A DNA stretch of 21,067 nucleotides, taken from positions 1 through 21,067 of the forward strand of contig CAKRNW010000029.1 of NCBI GenBank assembly GCA_934371505.1, written 5' to 3'. The first letter of the stretch is position 1, and every line of letters begins with the position of its first letter. The stretch comes from an uncultured Lachnospiraceae bacterium. Its GTDB lineage: Bacteria > Bacillota > Clostridia > Lachnospirales > Lachnospiraceae. Below the pieces are notes generated by a model that was given only the letters and a program-made list of their open reading frames with translations, searched no databases and was not told the origin of the DNA. Positions 1 through 7,202 of this stretch are shown here, in pieces. The position numbers and the translations under genes were made by a program.

Positions 1-25
1 ATTGAAAGAATAGGGTCACTTACGA

Positions 26-60
26 TTGCAGTTGAAAAATGGTTATGCTAGAATATAAAT
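26..60 (+). promoter_or_regulatory. Candidate promoter of hprK
   Basis: Two overlapping vegetative-type promoters can be read. One is TTGCAG (26-31), 17 nt, then TAGAAT (49-54) with an extended TG at 46-47. The other is TTGAAA (32-37), 16 nt, then TATAAA (54-59). Further down, a 6-bp inverted repeat (68-73 with 80-85) directly abuts the ribosome site AAGGAG. Neither -35 box is perfect, and the start point is inferred only. Confidence 0.4.
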
Positions 61-97
61 AGAATTCGCATAAAAACGATTATGCAAGGAGAATACT

Positions 98-1042
98 ATG
101 GCGACTGTAAAACTCACAGCTTTTGTGGAAAAAATGAAATTGGAAAATCTGACTCCGGAGGTCAGCGTCTCTAAGATTAAAATCTCCCAGCCGGATATCA
201 ACCGTCCTGCGTTACAGCTGACGGGATATTTTGAGCATTTTGAGGAAACCCGCATCCAGGTTATTGGATTTGTGGAGTATACCTACATGCAGAACAACAT
301 GTCTGACGAGCAGAAGGAGGAGATTTACGCCCAGCTTTTCAGCTACAAGGTACCCTGTGTGGTCTTCTGCCGTGACATGATGCCGGATGAAATCTTCCTG
401 GCAAAAGCCAACGAGTATCAGATTCCCGTATTTTTAAGCAAAAAATCCACCTCTGCGTTTATGGCAGAGGCAATCCGCTGGCTCAATGTAAAGCTGGCAC
501 CCTTTATCTCCGTACACGGCGTCCTGGTGGATGTCTACGGCGAAGGTGTCTTAATCACCGGCGAGAGCGGCATTGGTAAATCCGAGGCAGCACTGGAGTT
601 AATCAAGCGTGGCCACCGTCTGGTTACCGATGATGTGGTGGAAATCCGCAAGGTCAGTGATGAGACGCTGATCGGTACAGCTCCGGATATCACCAAGCAC
701 TTTATCGAACTGCGTGGTATCGGTATTATTGACGTGAAAGCTCTGTTTGGTGCATCCAGCGTGCGTGAAACCCAGAATATTGATCTGGTCATCAAGCTGG
801 AGGACTGGGATAAAGATAAAGAATATGACCGTTTAGGTCTGGAAGAGGAATATATTGAGTATCTCGGCAATAAGGTAGTATGCCACAGTATTCCCATCCG
901 TCCCGGACGAAATCTGGCAATCATCTGCGAATCCGCAGCGGTCAACCACAGACAGAAAAAGATGGGCTACAATGCAGCACAGGAATTATACAAACGGGTG
1001 CAGGCAAATCTGGCAAAAAGACGTGAGGAGGAAGAGGAATAA
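98..1042 (+). CDS. hprK: HPr kinase/phosphorylase
   Basis: Bifunctional enzyme that phosphorylates Ser46 of HPr/Crh with ATP or PPi and removes the phosphate again; the cytoplasmic sensor of low-GC Gram-positive carbon catabolite repression. The 314-aa protein has the usual length. The N-terminal domain covers about residues 1-130. The kinase domain shows the catalytic His in SVHGVLVDVYG (H140), the Walker A GESGIGKS (155-162), TDD (177-179) and the HprK signature around FIELRGIGIIDV (202-213). The ATG at 98 follows AAGGAG with good spacing. Its stop TAA overlaps the ATG of the next gene (TAATG), so translation is probably coupled. The HPr-like partner with a conserved Ser46 is encoded about 4 kb downstream in the same direction. 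Confidence 0.97.
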   Translation: MATVKLTAFVEKMKLENLTPEVSVSKIKISQPDINRPALQLTGYFEHFEETRIQVIGFVEYTYMQNNMSDEQKEEIYAQLFSYKVPCVVFCRDMMPDEIFLAKANEYQIPVFLSKKSTSAFMAEAIRWLNVKLAPFISVHGVLVDVYGEGVLITGESGIGKSEAALELIKRGHRLVTDDVVEIRKVSDETLIGTAPDITKHFIELRGIGIIDVKALFGASSVRETQNIDLVIKLEDWDKDKEYDRLGLEEEYIEYLGNKVVCHSIPIRPGRNLAIICESAAVNHRQKKMGYNAAQELYKRVQANLAKRREEEEE

Positions 1043-1980
1043 TGGGCAAAAAATACTTATTTGGTGTGGATGTGGGTGGAACCACAGTGAAATTAGGACT
1101 GTTTGACATAGAAGGTAATTTGTTGGACAAATGGGAGATTCCCACCCGCAGAGAGGACAAGGGAAGCCATATCCTGGAGGATGTGGCAGACAGCATCAAA
1201 GCTAAAATGACAGAAAAGGGCATTCAGAAAGAGGAAGTCAAAGGCGTGGGAATCGGAACCCCGGGTCCCGTCAACGATGAGGGCGTGGTATTAAAGGCCG
1301 TAAATCTGGGCTGGGATGTTGTAAACGTTTCCCAAACGCTTTCCGGACTGATTGACCTTCCGGTAAAAGCCGGAAACGATGCTAACGTAGCAGCACTGGG
1401 CGAAATGTGGAAAGGTGGCGGCCAGGGTTATAAGAATCTGGTGGCAGTTACCCTGGGAACCGGTGTCGGCGGCGGCATCATCTTAAACGGCAAAATTCTC
1501 ACGGGAGCCAACGGATCTGCAGGCGAGATCGGACATATTCATGTACAGGACGATGAGCCGGAGACTTGCGGCTGTGGAAACCACGGCTGCCTGGAGATGT
1601 ACGCCTCCGCAACCGGTATTGTGCGCCTGACCGAGCGCAGACTGGCACAGGACGATATGTCCAGCACCCTGCGTGAAGGAGAAATTTCTGCCAAAACCGT
1701 ATTTGATGCGGTGAAAGCAGGGGATACTCTTGCTATCGAGGTGGCAAAAGTATTTGGCGAGTACTTAGGCAAAGCACTGGCATCCATCGCCGGTGTGATT
1801 GACCCTGAAATTTTCGTTATCGGCGGTGGCGTATGCAAAGCCGGAGAAGTTTTATTCGACTACATCTGCCCTGCCTATGAAAAGAGTGTATTCCATGCAT
1901 GCCGTGGCGTGAAGTTTGCCCTTGCTACCCTGGGCAATGATGCAGGAATTTACGGTGCAGCCCGTATGATGTTAGACTAA
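1042..1980 (+). CDS. glcK: ROK-family glucokinase
   Basis: Cytoplasmic sugar kinase, most likely glucose to glucose-6-phosphate with ATP. The 312-aa protein begins with the phosphate-binding loop GVDVGGTTVKLGLFD. It has the second glycine-rich segment GTGVGGGIILNG, the ROK signature beginning at GANGSAGEIGH, and the zinc site CGCGNHGCLE that marks bacterial ROK glucokinases. The C-terminal nucleotide motif is FVIGGGV. The start ATG overlaps the hprK stop, so the two genes are translationally coupled. Placing a hexose kinase beside HPr kinase fits a carbon-flux signalling role, since glycolytic intermediates control HprK activity in known systems. ROK members also include other hexose kinases, so strict glucose specificity is inferred. 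Confidence 0.9.
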   Translation: MGKKYLFGVDVGGTTVKLGLFDIEGNLLDKWEIPTRREDKGSHILEDVADSIKAKMTEKGIQKEEVKGVGIGTPGPVNDEGVVLKAVNLGWDVVNVSQTLSGLIDLPVKAGNDANVAALGEMWKGGGQGYKNLVAVTLGTGVGGGIILNGKILTGANGSAGEIGHIHVQDDEPETCGCGNHGCLEMYASATGIVRLTERRLAQDDMSSTLREGEISAKTVFDAVKAGDTLAIEVAKVFGEYLGKALASIAGVIDPEIFVIGGGVCKAGEVLFDYICPAYEKSVFHACRGVKFALATLGNDAGIYGAARMMLD

Positions 1981-1999
1981 ATAAAATGAGTTGGTGAAC

Positions 2000-2914
2000 A
2001 TGATTAGCAATATTTTCCTAGAGAACCTGAAAAGACTGATACCTGCCGAAAATATCAAGCTACAGGAACCGATGAATCAGCATACCACCTTCCGTACCGG
2101 GGGGGTGGCAGATTGCTTTTTGACAGTACAAAATGGGGAACAGCTGCGAAAGCTGATCCCCTATTTCCGTGAAACAGAACATGATTTCTTTGTATTGGGA
2201 CACGGTTCCAACCTTCTGGTGAGCGATGAAGGATACCGGGGAATTATGCTCCGCCTGGCGGGTGAACTGGCACAGATCAGGGTATGCGGGGAGCGTATCT
2301 ATGCCGGAGCAGGGGCATCCATGGCACGGGCAGCACGGGCAGCCTGTGAACACGGACTTACCGGTCTGGAATTTGCCAGCGGCATTCCTGGCAGTATCGG
2401 TGGTGGTGTGGTGATGAATGCAGGAGCCTATGATGGCGAGATGAGCCAGGTAGTGGAAACGGTCACGGTGATGGATATGGAGGGAAATCTGCTGGAACTG
2501 GATCACGATTCCATGGAATTCGGATACCGGGACAGCGCGATCAAAAACCGTCCGTATATCGTGCTGGAAGCCTGCTTTCATTGTAAACCCGGTGATCCGG
2601 AGAAAATTGCGGCATACATGGAGGAACTGGCAGCACGCAGACGGGAAAAACAACCCTTGGAGTATCCCAGTGCAGGGAGCACCTTTAAACGCCCGGCAGG
2701 GTATTTTGCCGGCAAACTGATTATGGATGCGGGACTGCGGGGATACAGCGTAGGAGATGCCCAGGTTTCGGAGAAACACTGCGGCTTTATTATCAACAGA
2801 GGAAATGCTGCCTCTTCAGACATCAACCGTTTGATTGAAACCGTGCAGCAGCAGGTGGAAGAAAAGTTTGATGTGAAGCTGGAACCGGAAGTTATCCGGG
2901 TAGGCAGATTTTAA
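2000..2914 (+). CDS. murB: UDP-N-acetylenolpyruvoylglucosamine reductase
   Basis: FAD enzyme that reduces enolpyruvyl-UDP-GlcNAc to UDP-MurNAc with NADPH, the second committed step of peptidoglycan synthesis. About 304 aa. Visible motifs are the FAD-binding GHGSNLLVSDEGYRG, then GLTGLEFASGIPGSIGGGVVMNAGAYDGEM, the YRDS segment, and the catalytic serine in SAGSTFKRP followed by GYFAGKLIMDAGL, which is the short type II MurB layout. The C-terminal LEPEVIRVG carries the conserved Glu. Possible starts are TTG 1991, GTG 1994 and ATG 2000. None has a strong ribosome site, and I prefer the ATG. It begins 19 nt after the glucokinase stop and is probably co-transcribed. The gap to the next gene holds a hairpin-rich element. 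Confidence 0.95.
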   Translation: MISNIFLENLKRLIPAENIKLQEPMNQHTTFRTGGVADCFLTVQNGEQLRKLIPYFRETEHDFFVLGHGSNLLVSDEGYRGIMLRLAGELAQIRVCGERIYAGAGASMARAARAACEHGLTGLEFASGIPGSIGGGVVMNAGAYDGEMSQVVETVTVMDMEGNLLELDHDSMEFGYRDSAIKNRPYIVLEACFHCKPGDPEKIAAYMEELAARRREKQPLEYPSAGSTFKRPAGYFAGKLIMDAGLRGYSVGDAQVSEKHCGFIINRGNAASSDINRLIETVQQQVEEKFDVKLEPEVIRVGRF

Positions 2915-2928
2915 TAATTTAATTTGAG

Positions 2929-3063
2929 GTTCACTCAGCAGTAAAACACTTGCTGTTTTGCTGCGTAAGTACATGATTCAGGTGTGAGCAGACTCCTTTT
3001 GCGGAGCAAAACTTAAAATGAGTCTGCGAATCATTACTGGAACGAGGTACGAGTGAACAGTAA
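2929..3063 (+). repeat. Nested inverted-repeat element between murB and rapZ
   Basis: The 160-bp gap is almost wholly built of complementary arms. GTTCACTC (2929-2936) pairs with GAGTGAAC (3051-3058). ATGATTC (2973-2979) pairs with GAATCAT (3028-3034). GCAGACTC (2988-2995) pairs with GAGTCTGC (3020-3027). TTTTGC (2997-3002) pairs with GCAAAA (3006-3011). A side hairpin pairs AAAACA (2943-2948) with TGTTTT (2954-2959). An alternative right-hand stem is TTACTG (3034-3039) with CAGTAA (3058-3063). There is no T-run, so it is not a simple terminator. It looks like a dispersed MITE-like or structured RNA repeat; that class is an inference. Confidence 0.6.
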
Positions 3064-3074
3064 GGGGTCAAAAG

Positions 3075-3938
3075 ATGAGACTTGTCATTGTCACGGGTAT
3101 GAGTGGCGGAGGAAAAAGAACTGCCATGAAAATGCTGGAGGACGTGGGATTTTACTGCGTAGATAATCTTCCGGTATCCTTTATCGAGAAATTTGTGGGA
3201 CTGGTTTCCGCACCCAATAACGAGATCAGCAAGGTTGCCCTGGGACTGGATGCCAGGGCAAATCAGTCCTTTGAAGAAGTGGAGCGTATTCTGGAAAATC
3301 TCCGAAAGGACGGCTGTAAATTTGAGATCCTGTTTATGGATGCCAGCGATCAGGTACTTTTAAAGAGATATAAAGAAACCAGACGTGTCCATCCTCTGGC
3401 TCCCGCAGACCGGGTGGAAGACGGTATTGCCAGAGAACGGGAAATTTTAAAGGAAATCAAGGGAAAGGCGGACTATGTCATTGACAGCTCCAGTCTGCTC
3501 ACCCGGGAACTCAAAGAGGAACTGGACCGCATTTTCGTCCAGAATAAAGAGTACAACAGCCTGATGATCAATATTGTATCCTTCGGCTTTAAAAACGGGA
3601 TTCCGGCAGACGCAGATCTGGTATTTGATGTGCGTTTCCTGCCGAACCCCTTCTATATTGACGAACTCAAGCACAAGACCGGAAAGGACAAGGAAGTGCA
3701 GGACTATGTCATGCAGTATGAAGAGTCCGCGGTTTTTCTGGACAAGCTGGAGGATCTGCTGGAATTTCTGGTACCCAATTATGTGAAAGAAGGAAAGTAT
3801 CAGCTGGTGATCGGCATCGGCTGTACCGGTGGAAAACACCGCAGCGTAACACTTGCCAACGAACTGTATAAGATAATGAAAGGCAAGGGGAATTACGGCT
3901 TGAAACTGTCCCACAGGGATATCAAACAGGGGATTTAA
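3075..3938 (+). CDS. rapZ: RapZ/YvcJ family nucleotide-binding protein
   Basis: P-loop protein of the RapZ family. The E. coli member is an RNase E adapter controlling glmS through small RNAs; the B. subtilis member YvcJ binds and hydrolyses nucleotides. The 287-aa length is normal. The N-terminal kinase-like domain starts MRLVIVTGMSGGGK, then VDNLP (34-38). The C-terminal domain shows FGFKNGIPADADLVFDVRF, NPFYI, GCTGGKHRSV and the terminal HRDI. The Walker A is atypical: GMSGGGKR at 8-15 has Arg where Ser or Thr is expected, with Thr one place later. ATG 3075 follows AAGGGG. The stop lies 2 nt before whiA, so the pair is clearly an operon. Confidence 0.95.
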   Translation: MRLVIVTGMSGGGKRTAMKMLEDVGFYCVDNLPVSFIEKFVGLVSAPNNEISKVALGLDARANQSFEEVERILENLRKDGCKFEILFMDASDQVLLKRYKETRRVHPLAPADRVEDGIAREREILKEIKGKADYVIDSSSLLTRELKEELDRIFVQNKEYNSLMINIVSFGFKNGIPADADLVFDVRFLPNPFYIDELKHKTGKDKEVQDYVMQYEESAVFLDKLEDLLEFLVPNYVKEGKYQLVIGIGCTGGKHRSVTLANELYKIMKGKGNYGLKLSHRDIKQGI

Positions 3939-3940
3939 AA

Positions 3941-4864
3941 ATGTCCTTTTCAAGTGATATGAAAGACGAACTGGTCAGGCATGTGAGTGCATCCCGGCAT
4001 TGTCAGCTGGCGGAACTCTCTGCAATTTTGCATTTTTGCGGTATCTGGCACCGGAATGAAGAAGGAAAACCGGTGCTGGCATTGCAGACGGAAAATGACT
4101 GCGTCATAAGAAAGTGCTTTACATTATTGAGAAAAGCATTTAATATAAATACGGATATCGTGCCGAAAGCCCATGCTTTGGTGGATATTCCCCTGGAGGA
4201 GGTTGTGTTGGAAAAGCTTTTGCGGGGGACAAAATATCTGGACGAGGAAGGGTTGAAACGGTTTTCCACACCGGTCAGCCAGCTGGTGTTAAAAAATTCC
4301 TGCTGTAAGCGGGCGTTTATTCGTGGCGCTTTTTTGTGTGTCGGCTCTATGAGCGATCCGGAAAAGAGTTATCATCTGGAGTTTGTCTGTGATGACCTGT
4401 CACAGGCAGAACAGATTCAGAATGAACTTCGTAATTTTGACATTGAGGCAAAAGTAATAGCACGCAAGAAATATCAAGTGGTTTACATAAAAGAAGGCTC
4501 TCATATCTCAGATCTTCTCAATGTCATGGAAGCCTATGTGTCACTTATGAATTTTGAGAACCAACGGATCTATAAAGATATGAGAAACAGTGTGAACCGC
4601 AGGGTCAACTGTGAAGCAGCCAACATTACGAAGACGGTAACTGCGGCATCCAGGCAGGTAGAGGATATCATACTGATCCGGGATACCCAAGGTTTGGAAA
4701 CACTTCCTGATAATTTGCGGGACATGGCACTGGTGCGGCTGGAACATCCGGATGCGGCACTTGGTGAGCTTGGACAATACCTGGCTTATCCGGTAGGAAA
4801 GAGTGGGGTAAATCATCGACTTCGAAAATTAAGTGAGATTGCAGATAACATCAGGACATGTTGA
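3941..4864 (+). CDS. whiA: WhiA sporulation/cell-division regulator
   Basis: DNA-binding protein of the WhiA family, with a LAGLIDADG homing-endonuclease-like N-terminal fold and a C-terminal helix-turn-helix. In actinobacteria it activates sporulation septation genes; in Bacillus it influences division and chromosome segregation. The 307-aa protein starts MSFSSDMKDELVRH, a typical WhiA start. It has the mid-protein RGAFLCVGSMSDPEKSYHLEF segment and ends with the HTH region LRLEHPDAALGELG and GKSGVNHRLRKL. Start ATG 3941 is 2 nt after the rapZ stop. In B. subtilis, yvcK lies between the rapZ and whiA homologs; here it is missing. The HPr-like gene follows directly, as crh follows whiA in Bacillus. 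Confidence 0.95.
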   Translation: MSFSSDMKDELVRHVSASRHCQLAELSAILHFCGIWHRNEEGKPVLALQTENDCVIRKCFTLLRKAFNINTDIVPKAHALVDIPLEEVVLEKLLRGTKYLDEEGLKRFSTPVSQLVLKNSCCKRAFIRGAFLCVGSMSDPEKSYHLEFVCDDLSQAEQIQNELRNFDIEAKVIARKKYQVVYIKEGSHISDLLNVMEAYVSLMNFENQRIYKDMRNSVNRRVNCEAANITKTVTAASRQVEDIILIRDTQGLETLPDNLRDMALVRLEHPDAALGELGQYLAYPVGKSGVNHRLRKLSEIADNIRTC

Positions 4865-4877
4865 GGAGGAAAATATT

Positions 4878-5138
4878 ATGATGAAGAAAGAAATGCAGAT
4901 TCAGTTGGCCGGTGGCCTGGAAGCCAGACCGGTGGCTATGCTGGTGCAGGTGGCAAGTCAGTATGACAGTACCATTTACATTGAAGCTGAGGGCAAGAGA
5001 GTTAATGCCAAAAGCATCATGGGAATGATGAGCCTGGGAATGGATTCCGGAGAGACTGTTACGGTAAGTGCTGATGGAGAAGACGAAGCAGCAGCCATTG
5101 AAGGAATCGAAAAATTTTTAAGCAACAAGGATAACTAA
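4878..5138 (+). CDS. crh: Crh-like HPr paralog (Glu15, Ser46)
   Basis: HPr-fold protein of 86 aa. ATG 4878 is chosen because AGGAGGA (4864-4870) precedes it by 7 nt; a longer frame from 4833 overlaps whiA and adds unrelated residues. Counting from this Met, the PTS phosphorylation site is GLEARP with Glu15 in place of His15, while the HprK target is kept as Ser46 in KSIMGMMSLG. The protein should therefore not accept phosphate from enzyme I, but could still be phosphorylated by HprK. That is the known logic of B. subtilis Crh, which has Gln15 and sits in the same place after whiA. The Glu could mimic a phosphohistidine charge; that is speculation. Databases would probably label it an HPr family phosphocarrier protein. 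Confidence 0.88.
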   Translation: MMKKEMQIQLAGGLEARPVAMLVQVASQYDSTIYIEAEGKRVNAKSIMGMMSLGMDSGETVTVSADGEDEAAAIEGIEKFLSNKDN

Positions 5139-5143
5139 TGACG

Positions 5144-5178
5144 GAAAGCGAGTGTCTTAACAGATTCTCGCTTTTGTG
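5144..5178 (+). terminator. Intrinsic terminator after the Crh-like gene
   Basis: AAAGCGAG (5145-5152) pairs with CTCGCTTT (5167-5174), with a 14-nt loop and a T-rich 3' flank. It lies 6 nt after the stop codon and probably ends the hprK-to-crh block. A perfect 18-bp inverted repeat starts directly after it. Confidence 0.65.
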
Positions 5179-5322
5179 TATTTATTTCATAGGAAATACT
5201 TTCCTATGAAATAAATATGCTCCGCATGGATTGCACTGCGGCGGAAGGGAATATGTCGTTAAAACGACCCGCCGCAGGCAGAGAATCCTGCGAACAGGAT
5301 TCTATTTCCATAGAAATGAAAA
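5179..5322 (+). repeat. Hairpin-rich MITE-like element
   Basis: Three stems stand in a row. A perfect 18-bp inverted repeat with a 3-nt loop occupies 5179-5196 and 5200-5217. CTGCGGCGG (5236-5244) pairs with CCGCCGCAG (5269-5277), enclosing GTCGTT/AACGAC (5255-5260, 5263-5268). AGAATCCTG (5282-5290) pairs with CAGGATTCT (5295-5303) over a CGAA loop. The right end, TTTCCATAGAAATGAAA, is an imperfect inverted match to the left arm, so the element may have terminal inverted repeats. No transposase is present. It lies in the leader of the lipid kinase gene and makes an open frame from 5217 that is not a real start. Confidence 0.55.
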
Positions 5323-5345
5323 CCTTGTTACGGAGGATTATTTTT

Positions 5346-6230
5346 ATGAAGAAATTATTGTTCATCTATAATCCCAGAGCCGGAAAGGAACAGATTCGCA
5401 GCAATCTGCTGGATATCATCGATACCTTTGTAAAGGCGGGCTACGAGGTGACGGTCTATCCCACCCAGGGACCGGGGGATGCAGTCCGGGCCGTGAGGGA
5501 GCGCAGAACCGGTTACGATCTGCTGGTGTGCAGCGGTGGAGACGGTACACTGGATGAGGTTGCCACCGGAATGATGCAGTGCGAGGAGCGGATTCCCATC
5601 GGATATGTGCCGGCGGGAAGCACCAACGATTTTGCCGCTTCCCTGCATATTCCTAAAAACATGAAGGCAGCAGCAGATGCTGTGGTGAACGGCAGGCTCT
5701 TCCCTTGTGACATTGGAGCCTTTAATCAGGATACCTTTGTGTATATTGCAGCCTTCGGTCTGTTTACGGATGTTTCCTATGAGACCAGGCAGGATATGAA
5801 AAATGCCCTGGGACATATGGCATATATTGCGGAGGGGATGAAGCGTCTCTCCGCCATTAAAGATTATCCGATCAAGGTTACCCATGGCGGGATGACCGTG
5901 GAGGGCAATTTTATTTTCGGCATGGTCACCAACTCCATCTCTGTAGGTGGTTTTAAAGGAATCACGGGTCAGAATGTGGCGCTGGATGACGGATTGTTTG
6001 AGGTGACACTGATCCGCAAACCGGAGAATCCTATGGATCTGAACCGCATTATTGCAGCCCTTTTAAATCCCAAGGTGGATTCCGGCTATATGTATTGCTT
6101 TAAGACGGATTCTCTGGTGGTGGAGGCGGAGGAGGAAGTCTCCTGGACACTGGACGGAGAATACGGCGGAAGTCATACCCGTGTGGAGATTGAAAATAAG
6201 CATCTGGCATTGCAAATTTGCGTTCCGTAA
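5346..6230 (+). CDS. YegS/DAG-kinase family lipid kinase
   Basis: Member of the diacylglycerol kinase catalytic-domain family (YegS/BmrU/DgkB type), which phosphorylates diacylglycerol or a related lipid at the inner membrane face. About 294 aa, the family norm. It starts MKKLLFIYNPRAGK, has the nucleotide-binding CSGGDGTLDEV and GSTNDFA motifs, and a C-terminal beta-sandwich with DDGLFEVTLI and WTLDGEYGG. The start is ATG 5346, preceded by GGAGG (5332-5336). A longer frame from 5217 would translate the hairpin element and is rejected. The true lipid substrate cannot be told from sequence. The promoter of the aldolase gene overlaps its last codons. Confidence 0.9.
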   Translation: MKKLLFIYNPRAGKEQIRSNLLDIIDTFVKAGYEVTVYPTQGPGDAVRAVRERRTGYDLLVCSGGDGTLDEVATGMMQCEERIPIGYVPAGSTNDFAASLHIPKNMKAAADAVVNGRLFPCDIGAFNQDTFVYIAAFGLFTDVSYETRQDMKNALGHMAYIAEGMKRLSAIKDYPIKVTHGGMTVEGNFIFGMVTNSISVGGFKGITGQNVALDDGLFEVTLIRKPENPMDLNRIIAALLNPKVDSGYMYCFKTDSLVVEAEEEVSWTLDGEYGGSHTRVEIENKHLALQICVP

Positions 6231-6283
6231 GCTATAATCAGTATGAAAAACTTCGGGTTGTGCAACAATTCTGTGGACAACCC
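6210..6283 (+). promoter_or_regulatory. Promoter and leader hairpin of fba
   Basis: TTGCAA (6210-6215), 17 nt, TATAAT (6233-6238) forms a strong vegetative promoter overlapping the end of the lipid kinase gene. The predicted leader of about 65 nt contains an inverted repeat, GGGTTGT (6255-6261) with ACAACCC (6277-6283), not followed by a T-run. The ribosome site GGAGG (6299-6303) precedes ATG 6312. An independent promoter fits a highly expressed glycolytic gene. Confidence 0.65.
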
Positions 6284-6311
6284 AGAATAAATACAAATGG
6301 AGGTAATTACT

Positions 6312-7178
6312 ATGGCATTAGTTTCTGCAACAGAAATGCTCAAAAAAGCAGTTGCTGGTCACTACGCAGTAGGACAGTTCAACATCAACAATCTGGAATG
6401 GACAAAGGCTATCCTGTCCACCGCTCAGGAGTTAAATTCCCCTGTAATCCTTGGTGTATCCGAGGGTGCTGGTAAATACATGGGTGGATATGATGTAGTT
6501 ATGGGTATGGTAAATGGTCTGATCAAAGACCAGAATATCACGGTTCCCGTAGCAGTACATCTTGACCACGGCAGCTATGATCACTGCTTCAAATGCATCG
6601 AAGCTGGTTTTCCTTCCATCATGTTTGATGGTTCTCATTATTCCATTGAGGAGAATGTTGAGAAAACCACAGAGTTAGTAAAAGCTGCTCACGAGAAAGG
6701 CATCTCCATCGAGGCTGAGGTTGGTTCCATCGGCGGCGAGGAAGACGGCGTAATCGGTATGGGTGAGTGCGCAGATCCCGCAGAGTGCAAAAAGATCGCT
6801 GATCTTGGCGTAGATTTCCTGGCAGCAGGTATCGGTAACATTCACGGCAAATATCCTGCAGACTGGAAGGGCTTGCAGTTTGATGTTCTGGCTGCTGTAA
6901 AAGAGCAGACCGGAGATCTTCCTCTGGTTCTTCACGGTGGTACAGGTATTCCTGATGATATGATTACCAAGGCAATTTCCTTAGGTGTTGCTAAGATCAA
7001 CGTAAATACCGAGTGTCAGTTAGTATTCGCTGATGCTACCCGTAAATACATTGAGGCTGGTAAAGATCTGGAAGGCAAGGGCTTCGATCCTCGTAAACTT
7101 CTTGCTCCCGGTTATCAGGCTATCAAAGATAAAGTAAAAGAGAAGATGGAACTGTTCGGTTCTGTTGGAAAAGCCTGA
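6312..7178 (+). CDS. fba: Class II fructose-bisphosphate aldolase
   Basis: Zinc-dependent aldolase splitting fructose-1,6-bisphosphate into dihydroxyacetone phosphate and glyceraldehyde-3-phosphate, in glycolysis and gluconeogenesis. 288 aa. Visible motifs are NINNLEW near the N-terminus, the catalytic Asp and metal His in VAVHLDHGS, the glutamate segment IEAEVGSIGGEEDG, the metal His in GIGNIHGKYP, and the phosphate/metal loop LVLHGGTGIPD followed by KINVNTE. ATG 6312 is used rather than 6297 because GGAGG spans the earlier ATG and is ideally spaced for 6312. Codon choice looks biased as in strongly expressed genes, with repeated GGT, GTA and AAA. Related aldolases for tagatose bisphosphate share these motifs; the general glycolytic assignment is the likelier one. 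Confidence 0.96.
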   Translation: MALVSATEMLKKAVAGHYAVGQFNINNLEWTKAILSTAQELNSPVILGVSEGAGKYMGGYDVVMGMVNGLIKDQNITVPVAVHLDHGSYDHCFKCIEAGFPSIMFDGSHYSIEENVEKTTELVKAAHEKGISIEAEVGSIGGEEDGVIGMGECADPAECKKIADLGVDFLAAGIGNIHGKYPADWKGLQFDVLAAVKEQTGDLPLVLHGGTGIPDDMITKAISLGVAKINVNTECQLVFADATRKYIEAGKDLEGKGFDPRKLLAPGYQAIKDKVKEKMELFGSVGKA

Positions 7179-7202
7179 GTTTTATCAGAGCGTAAATTGT
7201 AG

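Noticed and set aside
2060..2779. 239-codon minus-strand frame opposite murB
   Set aside because: It lies entirely within murB, has no ribosome site of note, and its His/Cys-rich translation is typical of an antisense shadow.
4833..4877. Extended start of the HPr-like protein inside whiA
   Set aside because: The extra residues do not belong to the HPr fold, and the ribosome site fits ATG 4878.
5217..5345. Longer lipid-kinase protein starting at 5217
   Set aside because: It would translate the hairpin element; family members start at the MKKLLFIYNPRAGK Met, which has GGAGG upstream.
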